Of a DNA stretch of 64,000 nt, positions 41,543-49,758 are shown piece after piece. The stretch lies in contig NZ_FOWC01000009.1 in assembly GCF_900115345.1 (NCBI RefSeq), forward strand, positions 62,001 through 126,000, given 5' to 3'. Below the pieces are notes generated by a model. The model saw nothing but the letters and a program-made list of their open reading frames with translations. It had not been told where the DNA came from and did not search any database. This DNA is from Amycolatopsis rubida (GTDB lineage: Bacteria; Actinomycetota; Actinomycetes; Mycobacteriales; Pseudonocardiaceae). The position numbers and the translations under genes were made by a program. Position 1 is the first letter of the stretch; each line of letters starts with the position of its first letter.

Positions 41543-43234
41543 TCAACGTCCTTGGAACCACCGGCGAAGCCGGACCCCCCAGGAAGGGCGAACGGGCACT
41601 CTCGGCGGTGCCCAGGGGTTGCCCGGCGGCGGAGCAGGCTGCCGGACCGGCGCGGGCGGCGGTGCCCACGTGTTTGCTGGCGGGCTCTGCGTCCGGGGCG
41701 GATGGCTCGCCACGGACGGTGGGTAACTGGTCGGCGGTGGCACCGAAGGCCGCGGCGACCCCGATGGGTGCGTAGCGGGGGTGTTCGGAGCTGCGGCCGG
41801 CCGAGCGGGAGCCGGTCTGGGCGACTGGACGGCGGGCGAGTCGGCGTACAGCTCCTTCAAGCGCGCCTGGAAATCGATCGGTGGGAACGCCCGCACTCGC
41901 TTGACTGGCGATTTCGAGGGTGCGGGCGGCTCTTCACCGCGGCTGCGGGCTCGAAGCGCGATCAGTTCCTCGCCGGAAACCGTCCGCAGTTCAGAGCCGC
42001 GAGAGATCTCGACCTGCGGAGTGTGGTCATCGCACCAGCGGGTCGGGTAGGTCGCCAGCAAGCCGGTGACCGAAACCCAGCTGCCGTCCAGCCCTTCGAG
42101 ATTCGGGCCGAAGCGGTCTTCGAGATGACTTCGGGCTTCGTCGTAAGAGATGAACACGAAGGCGGCTTTCCGGTAGTCGCCGGTGTTCAGGAGCGTGATG
42201 GTGCCGCCGCGCATGGCCCGGTTCCGCTTGATCGACTCGATCTGGCCGAAGACAGTGACCTTGTCGCCGATGTGCTGGAAGAGCTTCTTCCGATCGTCCG
42301 CTTCGATGCAGACGAGTTCGTTCGGGGCGGCCTGGACCACTCGGTCGTGGTCCTCGGTCGCCGTGCCGCCGGACAAGGCGAGAGTGATCTCGGGCATCGG
42401 CGCCAGGCAAGCTCGCCGGAGCCGGGTGACTGCCTCGGCGACCGGCGGGATCGTGGACAGCGCGAAGAACAGATTCGAGGTGTCGGGTTCGGCGAAGTCG
42501 CGCGCGGTGAAGAGAAGGTTGTCCTCGTTGTGGAACCGGTCCCACAAAGACGGGTCGTGGGCGAGTGCATCGAGGGACAGTTCGATGGTCGCCGCGGCGA
42601 ATTCGTCCAGGCCGACGTTGTAGCTGTCTTGCCTGGACGGGTGCTGGTAGTTCCGATGGCCCTGCTCGGCCGCGCCGTACCGGCGGAGTTCCGGCAGATA
42701 CATGCCGTCGTAGTCGATCAACCGGACCGCGTTGTCGTCGTCGATCAAGATGTTGCCGTGCTGGAGGTCGCCGTGTGCGGCACCGGCCGCGCGCAGCTGC
42801 GTCGCCGCCTTGGACACTTCGCGGCCCACTGTGGTCAACGCGGCCGGCTCTCGCAGGTGGTCTTCCACCCAATGGTCGAGCTGGAAGCCGTCTACCCACG
42901 GCATCTTGACAACGGGATAGCGAGCGCCCTCCACCTCGATGCCATGGGGCAGGTAGTCGACCGGGATCAAGAACGGCAGCTCCGAGTGGACGCGCACGAA
43001 CCGAGAAACCTGGTTATAGCGCTCCTCAAGATGGTTGCCCTGCTTGTGAAAACACCGCACGGCGACCTTCTGGCCGTCCACTGCGAACAGGTAGGTCAGT
43101 GCGAATCCGCCGGACGCCACGACTGGCGTCATCAGCGGCGTCCGTTCCAGCTTGCCACGCGACAGCACCGGGTCGGTGAACGATTGCTTAAGCTGGACGG
43201 CCTGCTGATAGGCGTCCATACTCGGCAGTGTCAT
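41543..43234 (-). CDS. Protein kinase with C-terminal OB-fold and Pro-rich tail (TerY-P triad kinase)
   Basis: This gene encodes 563 residues from ATG 43234, overlapping the phosphatase stop. The kinase domain spans about residues 35-270: VASGGFALTYLF is the loop, VAVRCFHKQ the Lys, AHGDLQHGNILI the catalytic loop (Asp156), and RLIDYDG the metal site (DYDG in place of DFG). A beta-barrel of the OB type follows (about 315-418: DKVTVFGQIESIKRN, WVSVTGLLATYP, PQVEISRG). The last 100 residues are Pro-rich and end in basic WFQGR. It completes a vWA-PP2C-kinase triad. Confidence 0.85.
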   Translation of the reverse strand: MTLPSMDAYQQAVQLKQSFTDPVLSRGKLERTPLMTPVVASGGFALTYLFAVDGQKVAVRCFHKQGNHLEERYNQVSRFVRVHSELPFLIPVDYLPHGIEVEGARYPVVKMPWVDGFQLDHWVEDHLREPAALTTVGREVSKAATQLRAAGAAHGDLQHGNILIDDDNAVRLIDYDGMYLPELRRYGAAEQGHRNYQHPSRQDSYNVGLDEFAAATIELSLDALAHDPSLWDRFHNEDNLLFTARDFAEPDTSNLFFALSTIPPVAEAVTRLRRACLAPMPEITLALSGGTATEDHDRVVQAAPNELVCIEADDRKKLFQHIGDKVTVFGQIESIKRNRAMRGGTITLLNTGDYRKAAFVFISYDEARSHLEDRFGPNLEGLDGSWVSVTGLLATYPTRWCDDHTPQVEISRGSELRTVSGEELIALRARSRGEEPPAPSKSPVKRVRAFPPIDFQARLKELYADSPAVQSPRPAPARPAAAPNTPATHPSGSPRPSVPPPTSYPPSVASHPPRTQSPPANTWAPPPAPVRQPAPPPGNPWAPPRVPVRPSWGVRLRRWFQGR

Positions 43235-43929
43235 GGGCGCACCACGCAAATCGTCGTGTCGTCGTTGGCGAGGCCGTCCGCGCGGAACTCGGCTACCAAC
43301 TCTGCGAAGGAGTCGGGACTGGCCAGCAAGTGTTCCAGCGGTCGTGCCGGATCCGGGCGCTCCAGCAGGTACTTGGCGAGCGCGTCGCTGGCCAGGACGA
43401 AAAGATCGCCAGTACGCCAGGAGCCGTGCTGGCGGTGGACCGGGTCCAAGTCGCGTCCGGCGGGCGGATGCGTGCGCAGCACGTCCGGGAAATTGGTGAA
43501 CCGGGCGGGATCGTCCAGCGGGAAAGCCAGAATGATCGCTCCCTCGCGCAGTTGGAACAGACAGCAGTCACCCACGGCTTCGCCGTCGAACGCGGAGTCG
43601 CTCAGCGCGAGCCCGGCGAAGGTTGCGGCACTGCCGTAGGACAGTTTCTGTATGGCGAACCACGGCAGATCCGCGCTGAAGACCTCTTGGTGCCACCGAT
43701 CGCCCAGCTCGTCGAGCTGCGTCGCATCAAGCTCGCCATCCACATAGGACTGTGCGAGCAGGCGGCTCCAGACCTCCGGGCGAGCGGCGTCCGATGCTCC
43801 GTCGGCGACAGCAAAACGTTGCGCTGCAAGGTTCATCGCCGCGAAGTCCTCGTTCTCCGCGTTGTCTCTTCCCTGTTTGGCCACCGACGCCGTGACGACG
43901 CGCAGGTCGGTCCCGCGGTCGGCGGTCAC
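43231..43929 (-). CDS. PP2C-like protein phosphatase of the TerY-P triad
   Basis: This gene encodes 232 residues from GTG 43929, overlapping the vWA stop (GTGA). The PP2C features are the early Asp region QGRDNAENEDFAAMNLAAQR, FAVADGASDAARPEVWSRLL, AVGDCCLFQLREG near residue 118, DLFVLASDALAKYLLE near 173 and the end ANDDTTICVVRP. These Asp residues bind metal in PP2C enzymes. It would reverse phosphorylation by the adjacent kinase, probably on the caspase-helicase or vWA partner. It is one of three triad genes with overlapping starts and stops. Confidence 0.87.
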   Translation of the reverse strand: MTADRGTDLRVVTASVAKQGRDNAENEDFAAMNLAAQRFAVADGASDAARPEVWSRLLAQSYVDGELDATQLDELGDRWHQEVFSADLPWFAIQKLSYGSAATFAGLALSDSAFDGEAVGDCCLFQLREGAIILAFPLDDPARFTNFPDVLRTHPPAGRDLDPVHRQHGSWRTGDLFVLASDALAKYLLERPDPARPLEHLLASPDSFAELVAEFRADGLANDDTTICVVRP

Positions 43930-44771
43930 TCGCCGTCGGTGATCTCGGGGAATCCGCCCGGGGTGATCCCGCGAGTGCCGATGTCGAGGAACTGCACCAC
44001 CGCCGACGGGTCGGCGTTGTAGAGGAAACCACGAGCACCGGGGGCCAGGTCGTAGCGGAAGCTGGACGCAGCTTCCGCCATCGGCGTGGGGAGTTCGCTG
44101 GACATTTCGAACAGCAGACGGGCCTCCTTGTCCGGCAACGACACCTCAGAGTTGGGGAAATTGATGCGCCCCTCGCCGTTCCGAGACAGGTGGACGTTGA
44201 GCAGAAGCGCGGGGCCGTCGTTCGTGCCCAGCGCCTGGATGCGCTGTGCCGCGGGGATCGGGTCACCGTCGGTGGCCATGCCGTCGGTCAGGTTGATGAC
44301 AATGGGAGGGAAGCTGTCGGGATGGTCGACGCACCAGGCCGAGACAGCTTTTTCCGCGGCCGACAACGCTCCTGTCATCGAGGTCCGCCCGCCGTGCACC
44401 GCTTCGACCCACACCGGCTGGACGACGAACTCGTCCGGCCGGGCGGGGTCAGGCACGATCTTCTCGACTCGACGCGGCTTGTCTGCCAGGGCGCTGACCG
44501 GTCGCAGCGGTTCATCCACTGTGCTGTCCTGGAACAGCGAGGACACGATGTCGGAGTAGCCGAGCGCGCCGACCTGGAAGTAGTCCACGACGCGGCGGCC
44601 GCCCTTAGTGCACAGTACGACTGAGGTGGTGAGCACGTTGTTGACCGCAGTGGCGAGCGCGGCGGCCTTCGACATGGCGGCGTGCGACCATGGTTCCGAC
44701 ATCGAATACGACTGGTCGATGAGCAGCATGAGGCAAGCAGGCTGGGCGCGGTTGACTTCGGCGGTGTACAT
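43926..44771 (-). CDS. von Willebrand factor A domain protein (TerY-like)
   Basis: This gene encodes 281 residues from ATG 44771 (MYTAEVNRAQPACLMLLIDQ), behind AGGAG. The metal-ion-dependent adhesion site is DQSYSMS (Asp19, Ser21, Ser23), with later parts near GGRTSMTGALSAAEKAV and NLTDGMATDGDPI, so metal binding looks intact. TerY-like vWA proteins act as scaffolds for phosphorylation-controlled stress or conflict complexes. It starts 17 bases after the caspase-helicase stop and overlaps the phosphatase gene. Confidence 0.88.
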   Translation of the reverse strand: MYTAEVNRAQPACLMLLIDQSYSMSEPWSHAAMSKAAALATAVNNVLTTSVVLCTKGGRRVVDYFQVGALGYSDIVSSLFQDSTVDEPLRPVSALADKPRRVEKIVPDPARPDEFVVQPVWVEAVHGGRTSMTGALSAAEKAVSAWCVDHPDSFPPIVINLTDGMATDGDPIPAAQRIQALGTNDGPALLLNVHLSRNGEGRINFPNSEVSLPDKEARLLFEMSSELPTPMAEAASSFRYDLAPGARGFLYNADPSAVVQFLDIGTRGITPGGFPEITDGE

Positions 44772-44788
44772 CAGAGATCTCCTAGCGG

Positions 44789-47700
44789 TCAGGTGTTGTC
44801 GTACAAGCGCCACGCCGGGACGCGGATCGTGGTGCTGGAAGAGGTGTTGAGCAGCCGGGTGCGGAGCAGTTGGACCCGCAAGTGCTGGTGCCGAGGACGT
44901 CCGTCGGCTGGCCCTCGGTCGAGAAGGAATGCGTACTCGCCGGCGACCGCGTCGGCCAGATAGCCGTTGCGGTAGACCAGGAGTTCGACCTGGTCTGGGC
45001 AGCGGTTCCGGAGCCATGCGTACAAAGTGGACAGAAGAGGATCCGCATTCGCCTGACGCTCTGCGTTGCCGCTGCGCTCGGCAGCTCGCACCAGCGCGGT
45101 GCCGATGTTGTCATCCTCCGGCCACGCGAGACGGTCGCCCACCACGATCAGTCGGCTGCGTGCCCGCGTCACAGCCACGTTCCACAGCGTGTCCTGCTGC
45201 TGCAGCCACCCTTTCGACTGTCGAGGGAAGTCTCGGCTGATGACCGGGGACAGCACGATCACGTCCCGTTCCCCGCCCTGGAACGTGTGCACGGTGCCGG
45301 GGACGACTCGCGGATCGTTCGGCAGGCGCCTCCCGAGCACGCTGGCCTGGCCCTTGTACGGCGTGATGACACCGATCGTCGCTGCTTCGGGCAGCTCTGC
45401 CAGCAGACGTTCGACGACCTCGGCGACGCGGCATGCCTCGACGTCGTTCTGCCAGGAAGTGTTCGCGCTTCGGGCCGCTGCTCCGGCGACGTCGATCCAG
45501 CTGATCGGAGCCCCGGGCAGCTGCGTGCGTCGAGCCTCGTCGGTCAGGACGGTGAGCTGGCTCCGATAGAAACGCCGGTTCGCGAGGTCCGCGATCTCCG
45601 GATGGCACCGGTAGTGCTCGTCCAGCAGGAGAGGAGCTCGGACCAGCCGCTCGACCGCGTGGAAAGCCGAATGCCGGCGGTAGGAAAGCTGGCGGGAATC
45701 CAACCAGACCGGCGACACCCGATGCGCCTTGACGAGTTCGGCCTCGGCCTGCTCGGACAACTTGATCACCGGGCCTAGTTGCTGCACGTCTCCAATCACC
45801 AGCGCCCGCGCGCCACGGTAGAGCAACGGGAGCAGGTGCGGGACGGAACACTGGCTTGCTTCGTCCACGATCACCAGGTCGAACGACGCCGCGTCGGCAG
45901 GAAGCCGACGGGCGCTCAGCGCGGTGAGTGCCCAGCCCTTGACGTGCTCCCGGCAACGGCGCATCACTGCCCAGCCTCCGGTCGACGACGCTCGCAGCAG
46001 GGCTTCGATCTCGGCTTTGCCGGTGCGTGCAGAGGTTCGCACGACGGTCTCCCACGCTGTGTGGGAGGCGGCGAGTACCTGGTTCTCTGCCTGCGCGAGG
46101 TTGGCGGCGAGCTGGTCGTCGGACGGAGCTGGACGCGTTCTTTCCTGCTGCCACTGCGCTTCCGCCAACGCCCACGTCGCCAGGCGCTGGCAAACCTCGG
46201 CGGTCGTTTCGCCGTGCCACCCGACCGAAGCGCAGAACTTCGCGCGTCGGCGTGTGCCGAAGAACTTCGCGTTGGCTGCTCGGCTTGCTCGGCGGTGCAA
46301 CACGGCGAGGTCGGCGGCGGAGAAAGCCGCCGCGAGAGCAGTCGTTGTGGTGGAAAGTTGCTCGGCGATTGCCTTGCGGTGCTGCCCCAAGGTCAGCAGG
46401 CGGGCTTCTTGCTCTGCAGTTTCCGCCAAGGCACGGACTGCTTCGGCGTGGACGGCGAACGCTCGGTCGAGCTCCGCAACCGCGGTCGCTGAGTGTTGCC
46501 TCGGCGGCGGCATGGCGAGATAGTCGGTCAGCGTGCGCTTTTCCCGCTCTTTCATCTGCAGGTTCCCGGTACGGACCACCGCACCGGGAACGAGCTTTTC
46601 GCACCTTTCCCACACCTCGTCGACCGCACGGTTATTGGTGGATGCGACCAGCACTGACTGTCCGTTGACCAGCGCGGTAGCGACAGCATTGGTGACGAGC
46701 TGGCTTTTCCCGGTTCCTGGCGGGCCGGTGGCGACCGTGAGCTGCTGGGTCATCGCAGATTCGAGCACCGCGCGCTGTCCGTCGTTGCACTGCTCGACAT
46801 AGACTGGCCGCCACGGCCGGACGGCTGCGTTGCCGGCAAGGCCGAACAGCGGGGCCAGCGCAGTCTTCTGGATTTCCCTCTCGTGCTCGGCGATGTAGTC
46901 GAGATCCTTGACCAAGCCGTTGCTGGCCGAGCCGCCTGCTTGGTGCGCGAACAGCACCGCCGCGTTCCGCGCCCCGGACGTCGGGGTGTCGGTCTCGATC
47001 TCGGGTTCCAGCGAGCTAGGGCGCAGCGGCTGAACCGTGGCCAGCCCGAAGTCCTCGCGCAGGAAGTGCTGGACCTCTCGCAACAGATGCGAGTGCATCC
47101 CGCTTTGCCAGGTCGACTGGTAGGTGCTGAGCAGCGCCGCGGCCTCGTCATTGTCCAGCAAGGCGTTCACCAGGCCGTCGTGCGGCACGATTTCGCCGAC
47201 CGGCCGGAGCCGTCGTCCGTCCGCACTGTCCACGACTTCGACCTGGGTCAGGAACAGCGGGGCGAACTGTGGACGACCGCGACCCTGATGCAGGACCACG
47301 GCCGGATAGCCGTACCAAAACTCGGTGTATTCGTCGGCCGTATCGACCAGCTGTGCGGCTTCAGCGGGCATCGACACCGCGCCGTCGGGGTCAAGGTCGC
47401 GGACCAGCAGCCTTTCCGCTCCCCGGAAACAAGCGTACTGGCGCTGCGCGTGCGCGGCAAGCAGCGGCTTCGGCTCGGAGTCGTCCTTCTGGACACAGGC
47501 CTGGTAGTAGCGCAAGAGCGCGGCTGGCGTCGGCGCACCAAAAGAGCTGCTGTCTGTGCCTTTGCCCGCGGGGTGCCCCGTCGCGGACCGGGCAGGCAAT
47601 TGCGTGCCTGGACGGATCGCCTGACCGGCCCGGCAGCGGGCCAGGTGGATCTGCCCATTGACCCGGTCCGCAGAGAACACCGGCACCTGCCGCGGGGCCG

Positions 47701-48403
47701 CTTCCGGCGGCTGCACCGTGCGGACCTGGTCGTTCACGTAGTGAAACAGCTCGTTGGCGGACACGATCCCGTCGCCGTCGGTGTCCGCTTTGCCGGTCCG
47801 CAGGGCGGTCACGAGTTCGGCAGTGAACAACGAAAGCGGCGGCCCGGACCTTGGCCGGGAGTCAACCCACGACAATTCGCTGGGGCCGCTCGATGCCATC
47901 ACGTACACGCCGCGCGGTTGCGGGAAGCCGTTCCGGTGCGCGCTGCCTTTGGCGAGGCGCGTGGTCATGCCGAGGCTGAAGCCGCCGCTGTAGCAGCAGT
48001 CGAAAATGGCGATCTTCTGTGCGGCGTAGCTGTTTTCCAGGTGTTCATTGACAAACGACGCGCCGACCGCGGTCTGCTCGCAGGACGCCTTCCAGCTGTC
48101 GGCAGCGATGAAATGGAATTCCGATGTGCTGTCGGAAAGCCGATGACCGTGCCCGCTGATGTAGAGCAGCCCGAGCTCATCGGCGTCCAGGTCGCCGAGG
48201 AACGCGGCAATGCGATCCCGCATCGTGGCGGCGTCCGGATCGAGAACCGTCTGCACCTCGGCGAATTGGCCGATTGCCGGGTCTTCCAGCACCTGGCGCA
48301 GCTCTGCCACGTCCGAGTGCGTGCAGGGCAAAGCGGAGAATTCGGTGGTGTCCCGGTAGCCGGCCGTTCCGATCAGCAGCGCGCGTTTGCGGCCGCCGCT
48401 CAC
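44789..48403 (-). CDS. Caspase-like peptidase fused to SF1 (Upf1/Dna2-like) helicase
   Basis: This is a 1,204-residue effector from GTG 48403, overlapping the EACC1 stop. Residues 1-250 are a C14-type caspase. It has LLYISGHGHRLS with catalytic His85, IAIFDCCYSGGFS with Cys137, and an EF-hand-like DTDGDGIVSANEL at 207-219. Residues 520-1120 or so are an SF1B helicase. It has Walker A GPPGTGKSQ at 560-568, DEAS at 847-850, HTFQGGERDVIVLSP and WNVAVTRARSRLIVVG. The middle has no domain I recognise. A plausible job is to sense foreign nucleic acid with the helicase and cut proteins with the caspase, causing cell death or shutdown. Confidence 0.92.
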   Translation of the reverse strand: MSGGRKRALLIGTAGYRDTTEFSALPCTHSDVAELRQVLEDPAIGQFAEVQTVLDPDAATMRDRIAAFLGDLDADELGLLYISGHGHRLSDSTSEFHFIAADSWKASCEQTAVGASFVNEHLENSYAAQKIAIFDCCYSGGFSLGMTTRLAKGSAHRNGFPQPRGVYVMASSGPSELSWVDSRPRSGPPLSLFTAELVTALRTGKADTDGDGIVSANELFHYVNDQVRTVQPPEAAPRQVPVFSADRVNGQIHLARCRAGQAIRPGTQLPARSATGHPAGKGTDSSSFGAPTPAALLRYYQACVQKDDSEPKPLLAAHAQRQYACFRGAERLLVRDLDPDGAVSMPAEAAQLVDTADEYTEFWYGYPAVVLHQGRGRPQFAPLFLTQVEVVDSADGRRLRPVGEIVPHDGLVNALLDNDEAAALLSTYQSTWQSGMHSHLLREVQHFLREDFGLATVQPLRPSSLEPEIETDTPTSGARNAAVLFAHQAGGSASNGLVKDLDYIAEHEREIQKTALAPLFGLAGNAAVRPWRPVYVEQCNDGQRAVLESAMTQQLTVATGPPGTGKSQLVTNAVATALVNGQSVLVASTNNRAVDEVWERCEKLVPGAVVRTGNLQMKEREKRTLTDYLAMPPPRQHSATAVAELDRAFAVHAEAVRALAETAEQEARLLTLGQHRKAIAEQLSTTTTALAAAFSAADLAVLHRRASRAANAKFFGTRRRAKFCASVGWHGETTAEVCQRLATWALAEAQWQQERTRPAPSDDQLAANLAQAENQVLAASHTAWETVVRTSARTGKAEIEALLRASSTGGWAVMRRCREHVKGWALTALSARRLPADAASFDLVIVDEASQCSVPHLLPLLYRGARALVIGDVQQLGPVIKLSEQAEAELVKAHRVSPVWLDSRQLSYRRHSAFHAVERLVRAPLLLDEHYRCHPEIADLANRRFYRSQLTVLTDEARRTQLPGAPISWIDVAGAAARSANTSWQNDVEACRVAEVVERLLAELPEAATIGVITPYKGQASVLGRRLPNDPRVVPGTVHTFQGGERDVIVLSPVISRDFPRQSKGWLQQQDTLWNVAVTRARSRLIVVGDRLAWPEDDNIGTALVRAAERSGNAERQANADPLLSTLYAWLRNRCPDQVELLVYRNGYLADAVAGEYAFLLDRGPADGRPRHQHLRVQLLRTRLLNTSSSTTIRVPAWRLYDNT

Positions 48404-48774
48404 TGGTGCCGTTTGTCGAGGAGCCGGGCGAGCATGCGCTCCTGTGCTTCGTCTGTCCCGGACGGCATCTCCAGCTCGAGACCGTCGATCCTGAATCGCA
48501 CCGTCGCACGCTTGGTCTTCGACCACTCCTTGATCAGCGTGACGAGCGCGGTGCCGAGCGGAGCCGCAGTGGCAGCCAGGAAGACCCACAGGTCAGCACC
48601 GCCGACGCTGCTTCCTTTTGCGCCGTCCAGACCTGGCCCGGACGGCGCAATCCGCACTTCTGCGCCGCGAGTCTTTTCGATTTCCGCACGTAGTGCGCGA
48701 GCTAACTGTTCTTCCCGAATGATGTCGCCGCCAGCCTGGACGCGCAGTTCAAGCGTTGGTGTTGAGTTTTCCAC
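48400..48774 (-). CDS. EACC1-like effector-associated small protein
   Basis: This gene encodes 124 residues from GTG 48774 (MENSTPTLELRVQAGGD) with GAGGGGGG just upstream. The first half is a mixed alpha-beta domain. The second half has one hydrophobic helix (WVFLAATAAPLGTALVTLIK) followed by EWSKTKRATVRFRIDGLELE. That helix, basic turn and GxxxE-like strand match EACC1, the Effector-Associated Constant Component predicted for actinobacterial conflict systems. It is the first gene of the operon and overlaps the caspase-helicase start by GTGA. It likely tethers or silences the effector. Confidence 0.75.
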   Translation of the reverse strand: MENSTPTLELRVQAGGDIIREEQLARALRAEIEKTRGAEVRIAPSGPGLDGAKGSSVGGADLWVFLAATAAPLGTALVTLIKEWSKTKRATVRFRIDGLELEMPSGTDEAQERMLARLLDKRHQ

Positions 48775-48775
48775 C

Positions 48776-48838
48776 GGCCCCCCTCGGGCTGATTTTCAAC
48801 CTTTCGTGATCACCATAGCGGCGGAAGGATACTCCCGC
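48776..48838 (-). promoter_or_regulatory. Promoter region of the caspase/TerY-P operon
   Basis: On the minus strand this gives GCGGGAGTATCC, then CCGCTATGGTGATCAC (TATGGT as a -10-like box), and ends at the ribosome site of the first gene. It is nearly duplicated at 41291-41354. The AGTAT-TATGGT spacing is conserved in both copies, which marks it as the functional part. No TTGACA is seen, so an alternative sigma factor or activator is likely. Confidence 0.55.
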
Positions 48839-48928
48839 GTCACCCGCCTGAGGATTATGGTCCGCCTTTGCGGTCAGCGGACGGCTGAGAAACCGCAAGG
48901 GGATACCGGTGGAATATTCCAAAAATGT

Positions 48929-49324
48929 TCAGCCCTTGGTGCTCAGCTGCCACGACACTCCCCATCGGTCGTTCACCCAGGCGAACGGGCCGAAGCCGTA
49001 ATCGTCGAGCGGCATCAGCATCCCGCCGCCCTCGCCGAGGGCTTCGTAGATCCGCTTGAGTTCGTCGGTCGAGTCGACGGTGACGAACAGCGAGGCGGAC
49101 GGCGTGAAGTCGAAGGCGTGCTGGACGAAGCTGTCGCTGCACCGCACCCGCTGACCGGCCACGGTGAACTCGGCCATCACGATCGTTCCCTCCGGACCGG
49201 GGCCGTCGGCGCCGTAGCGCTCCTCGGACAGCACGGAGTCGCCGGGGAACAGCGAGGTGTAGAAGGCCATCGCCTCGGCGGCGTCGCGCTTCTGGAACAT
49301 CAGGAACGGGACGAGGTCGGTCAT
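48929..49324 (-). CDS. VOC/PhnB-like glyoxalase-fold protein
   Basis: This gene encodes 131 residues beginning MTDLVPFLMFQKRDAAEAMA. The PhnB-like features are FYTSLFPGDSVLSEERYGAD, GTIVMAEFTVAGQRVRCSDS, the middle FTPSASLFVTVDSTDELKRI, and the end GFGPFAWVNDRWGVSWQL. It is a single VOC-type barrel that may bind a metal and a small ligand. It is a common housekeeping or tailoring gene and lies between the two defence modules without sharing their operons. The function is unknown. Confidence 0.88.
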   Translation of the reverse strand: MTDLVPFLMFQKRDAAEAMAFYTSLFPGDSVLSEERYGADGPGPEGTIVMAEFTVAGQRVRCSDSFVQHAFDFTPSASLFVTVDSTDELKRIYEALGEGGGMLMPLDDYGFGPFAWVNDRWGVSWQLSTKG

Positions 49325-49758
49325 CGGACTGCCCTTTCTCGGGGTGGGTCAGGCCCGAACGTCGCATTGACAAGAAGTTTTGTCAAGCGTGCAGCTCTGC
49401 GGGGTGAGGCACGGTCCGACCGCCTGACGAGGTCCTGGGGGTGTGCGGCGGTCGGCGGACATCTGGATTGCTCGAAGAGCTACATGTCCTGCCGTCGTGA
49501 CGCGGGGTTGGTCGCACGGCGCCGCTCGTACGTCTCTGCTGATGCGGCAGCTATGTCAAGCCAAGGTTGGCGAAGTGCAAAAAACCTCACGTATCCGTCC
49601 TGTTGCTACTTAAAGATCAAAATTAGTCGCTTGTAGCTTCGATTTTCGTGGGTGTGTGCACGTTAGTGATCACGTAGCCCGAGAGTTCGCAAAAGGCGAC
49701 ATGATGACCTTGCTCAGCGAGTATGTTGTGTACTGCACCGTGCAAGGAAGGATGGGCG
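49325..49758. other. 434-base gene-free gap with AT-rich promoter before the methyltransferase pair
   Basis: No credible gene is seen. The part at about 49580-49640 is the most AT-rich stretch near the island (for example TTAAAGATCAAAATTAG) and likely carries the promoter of the methyltransferase genes. A GTGATCAC palindrome lies at 49666-49673. The compositional change marks the left edge of the methyltransferase island. Confidence 0.5.

Noticed and set aside
48929..49324. VOC protein as a part of either defence module
   Set aside because: It has its own promoter-side gap, does not overlap either operon and belongs to a common housekeeping family.
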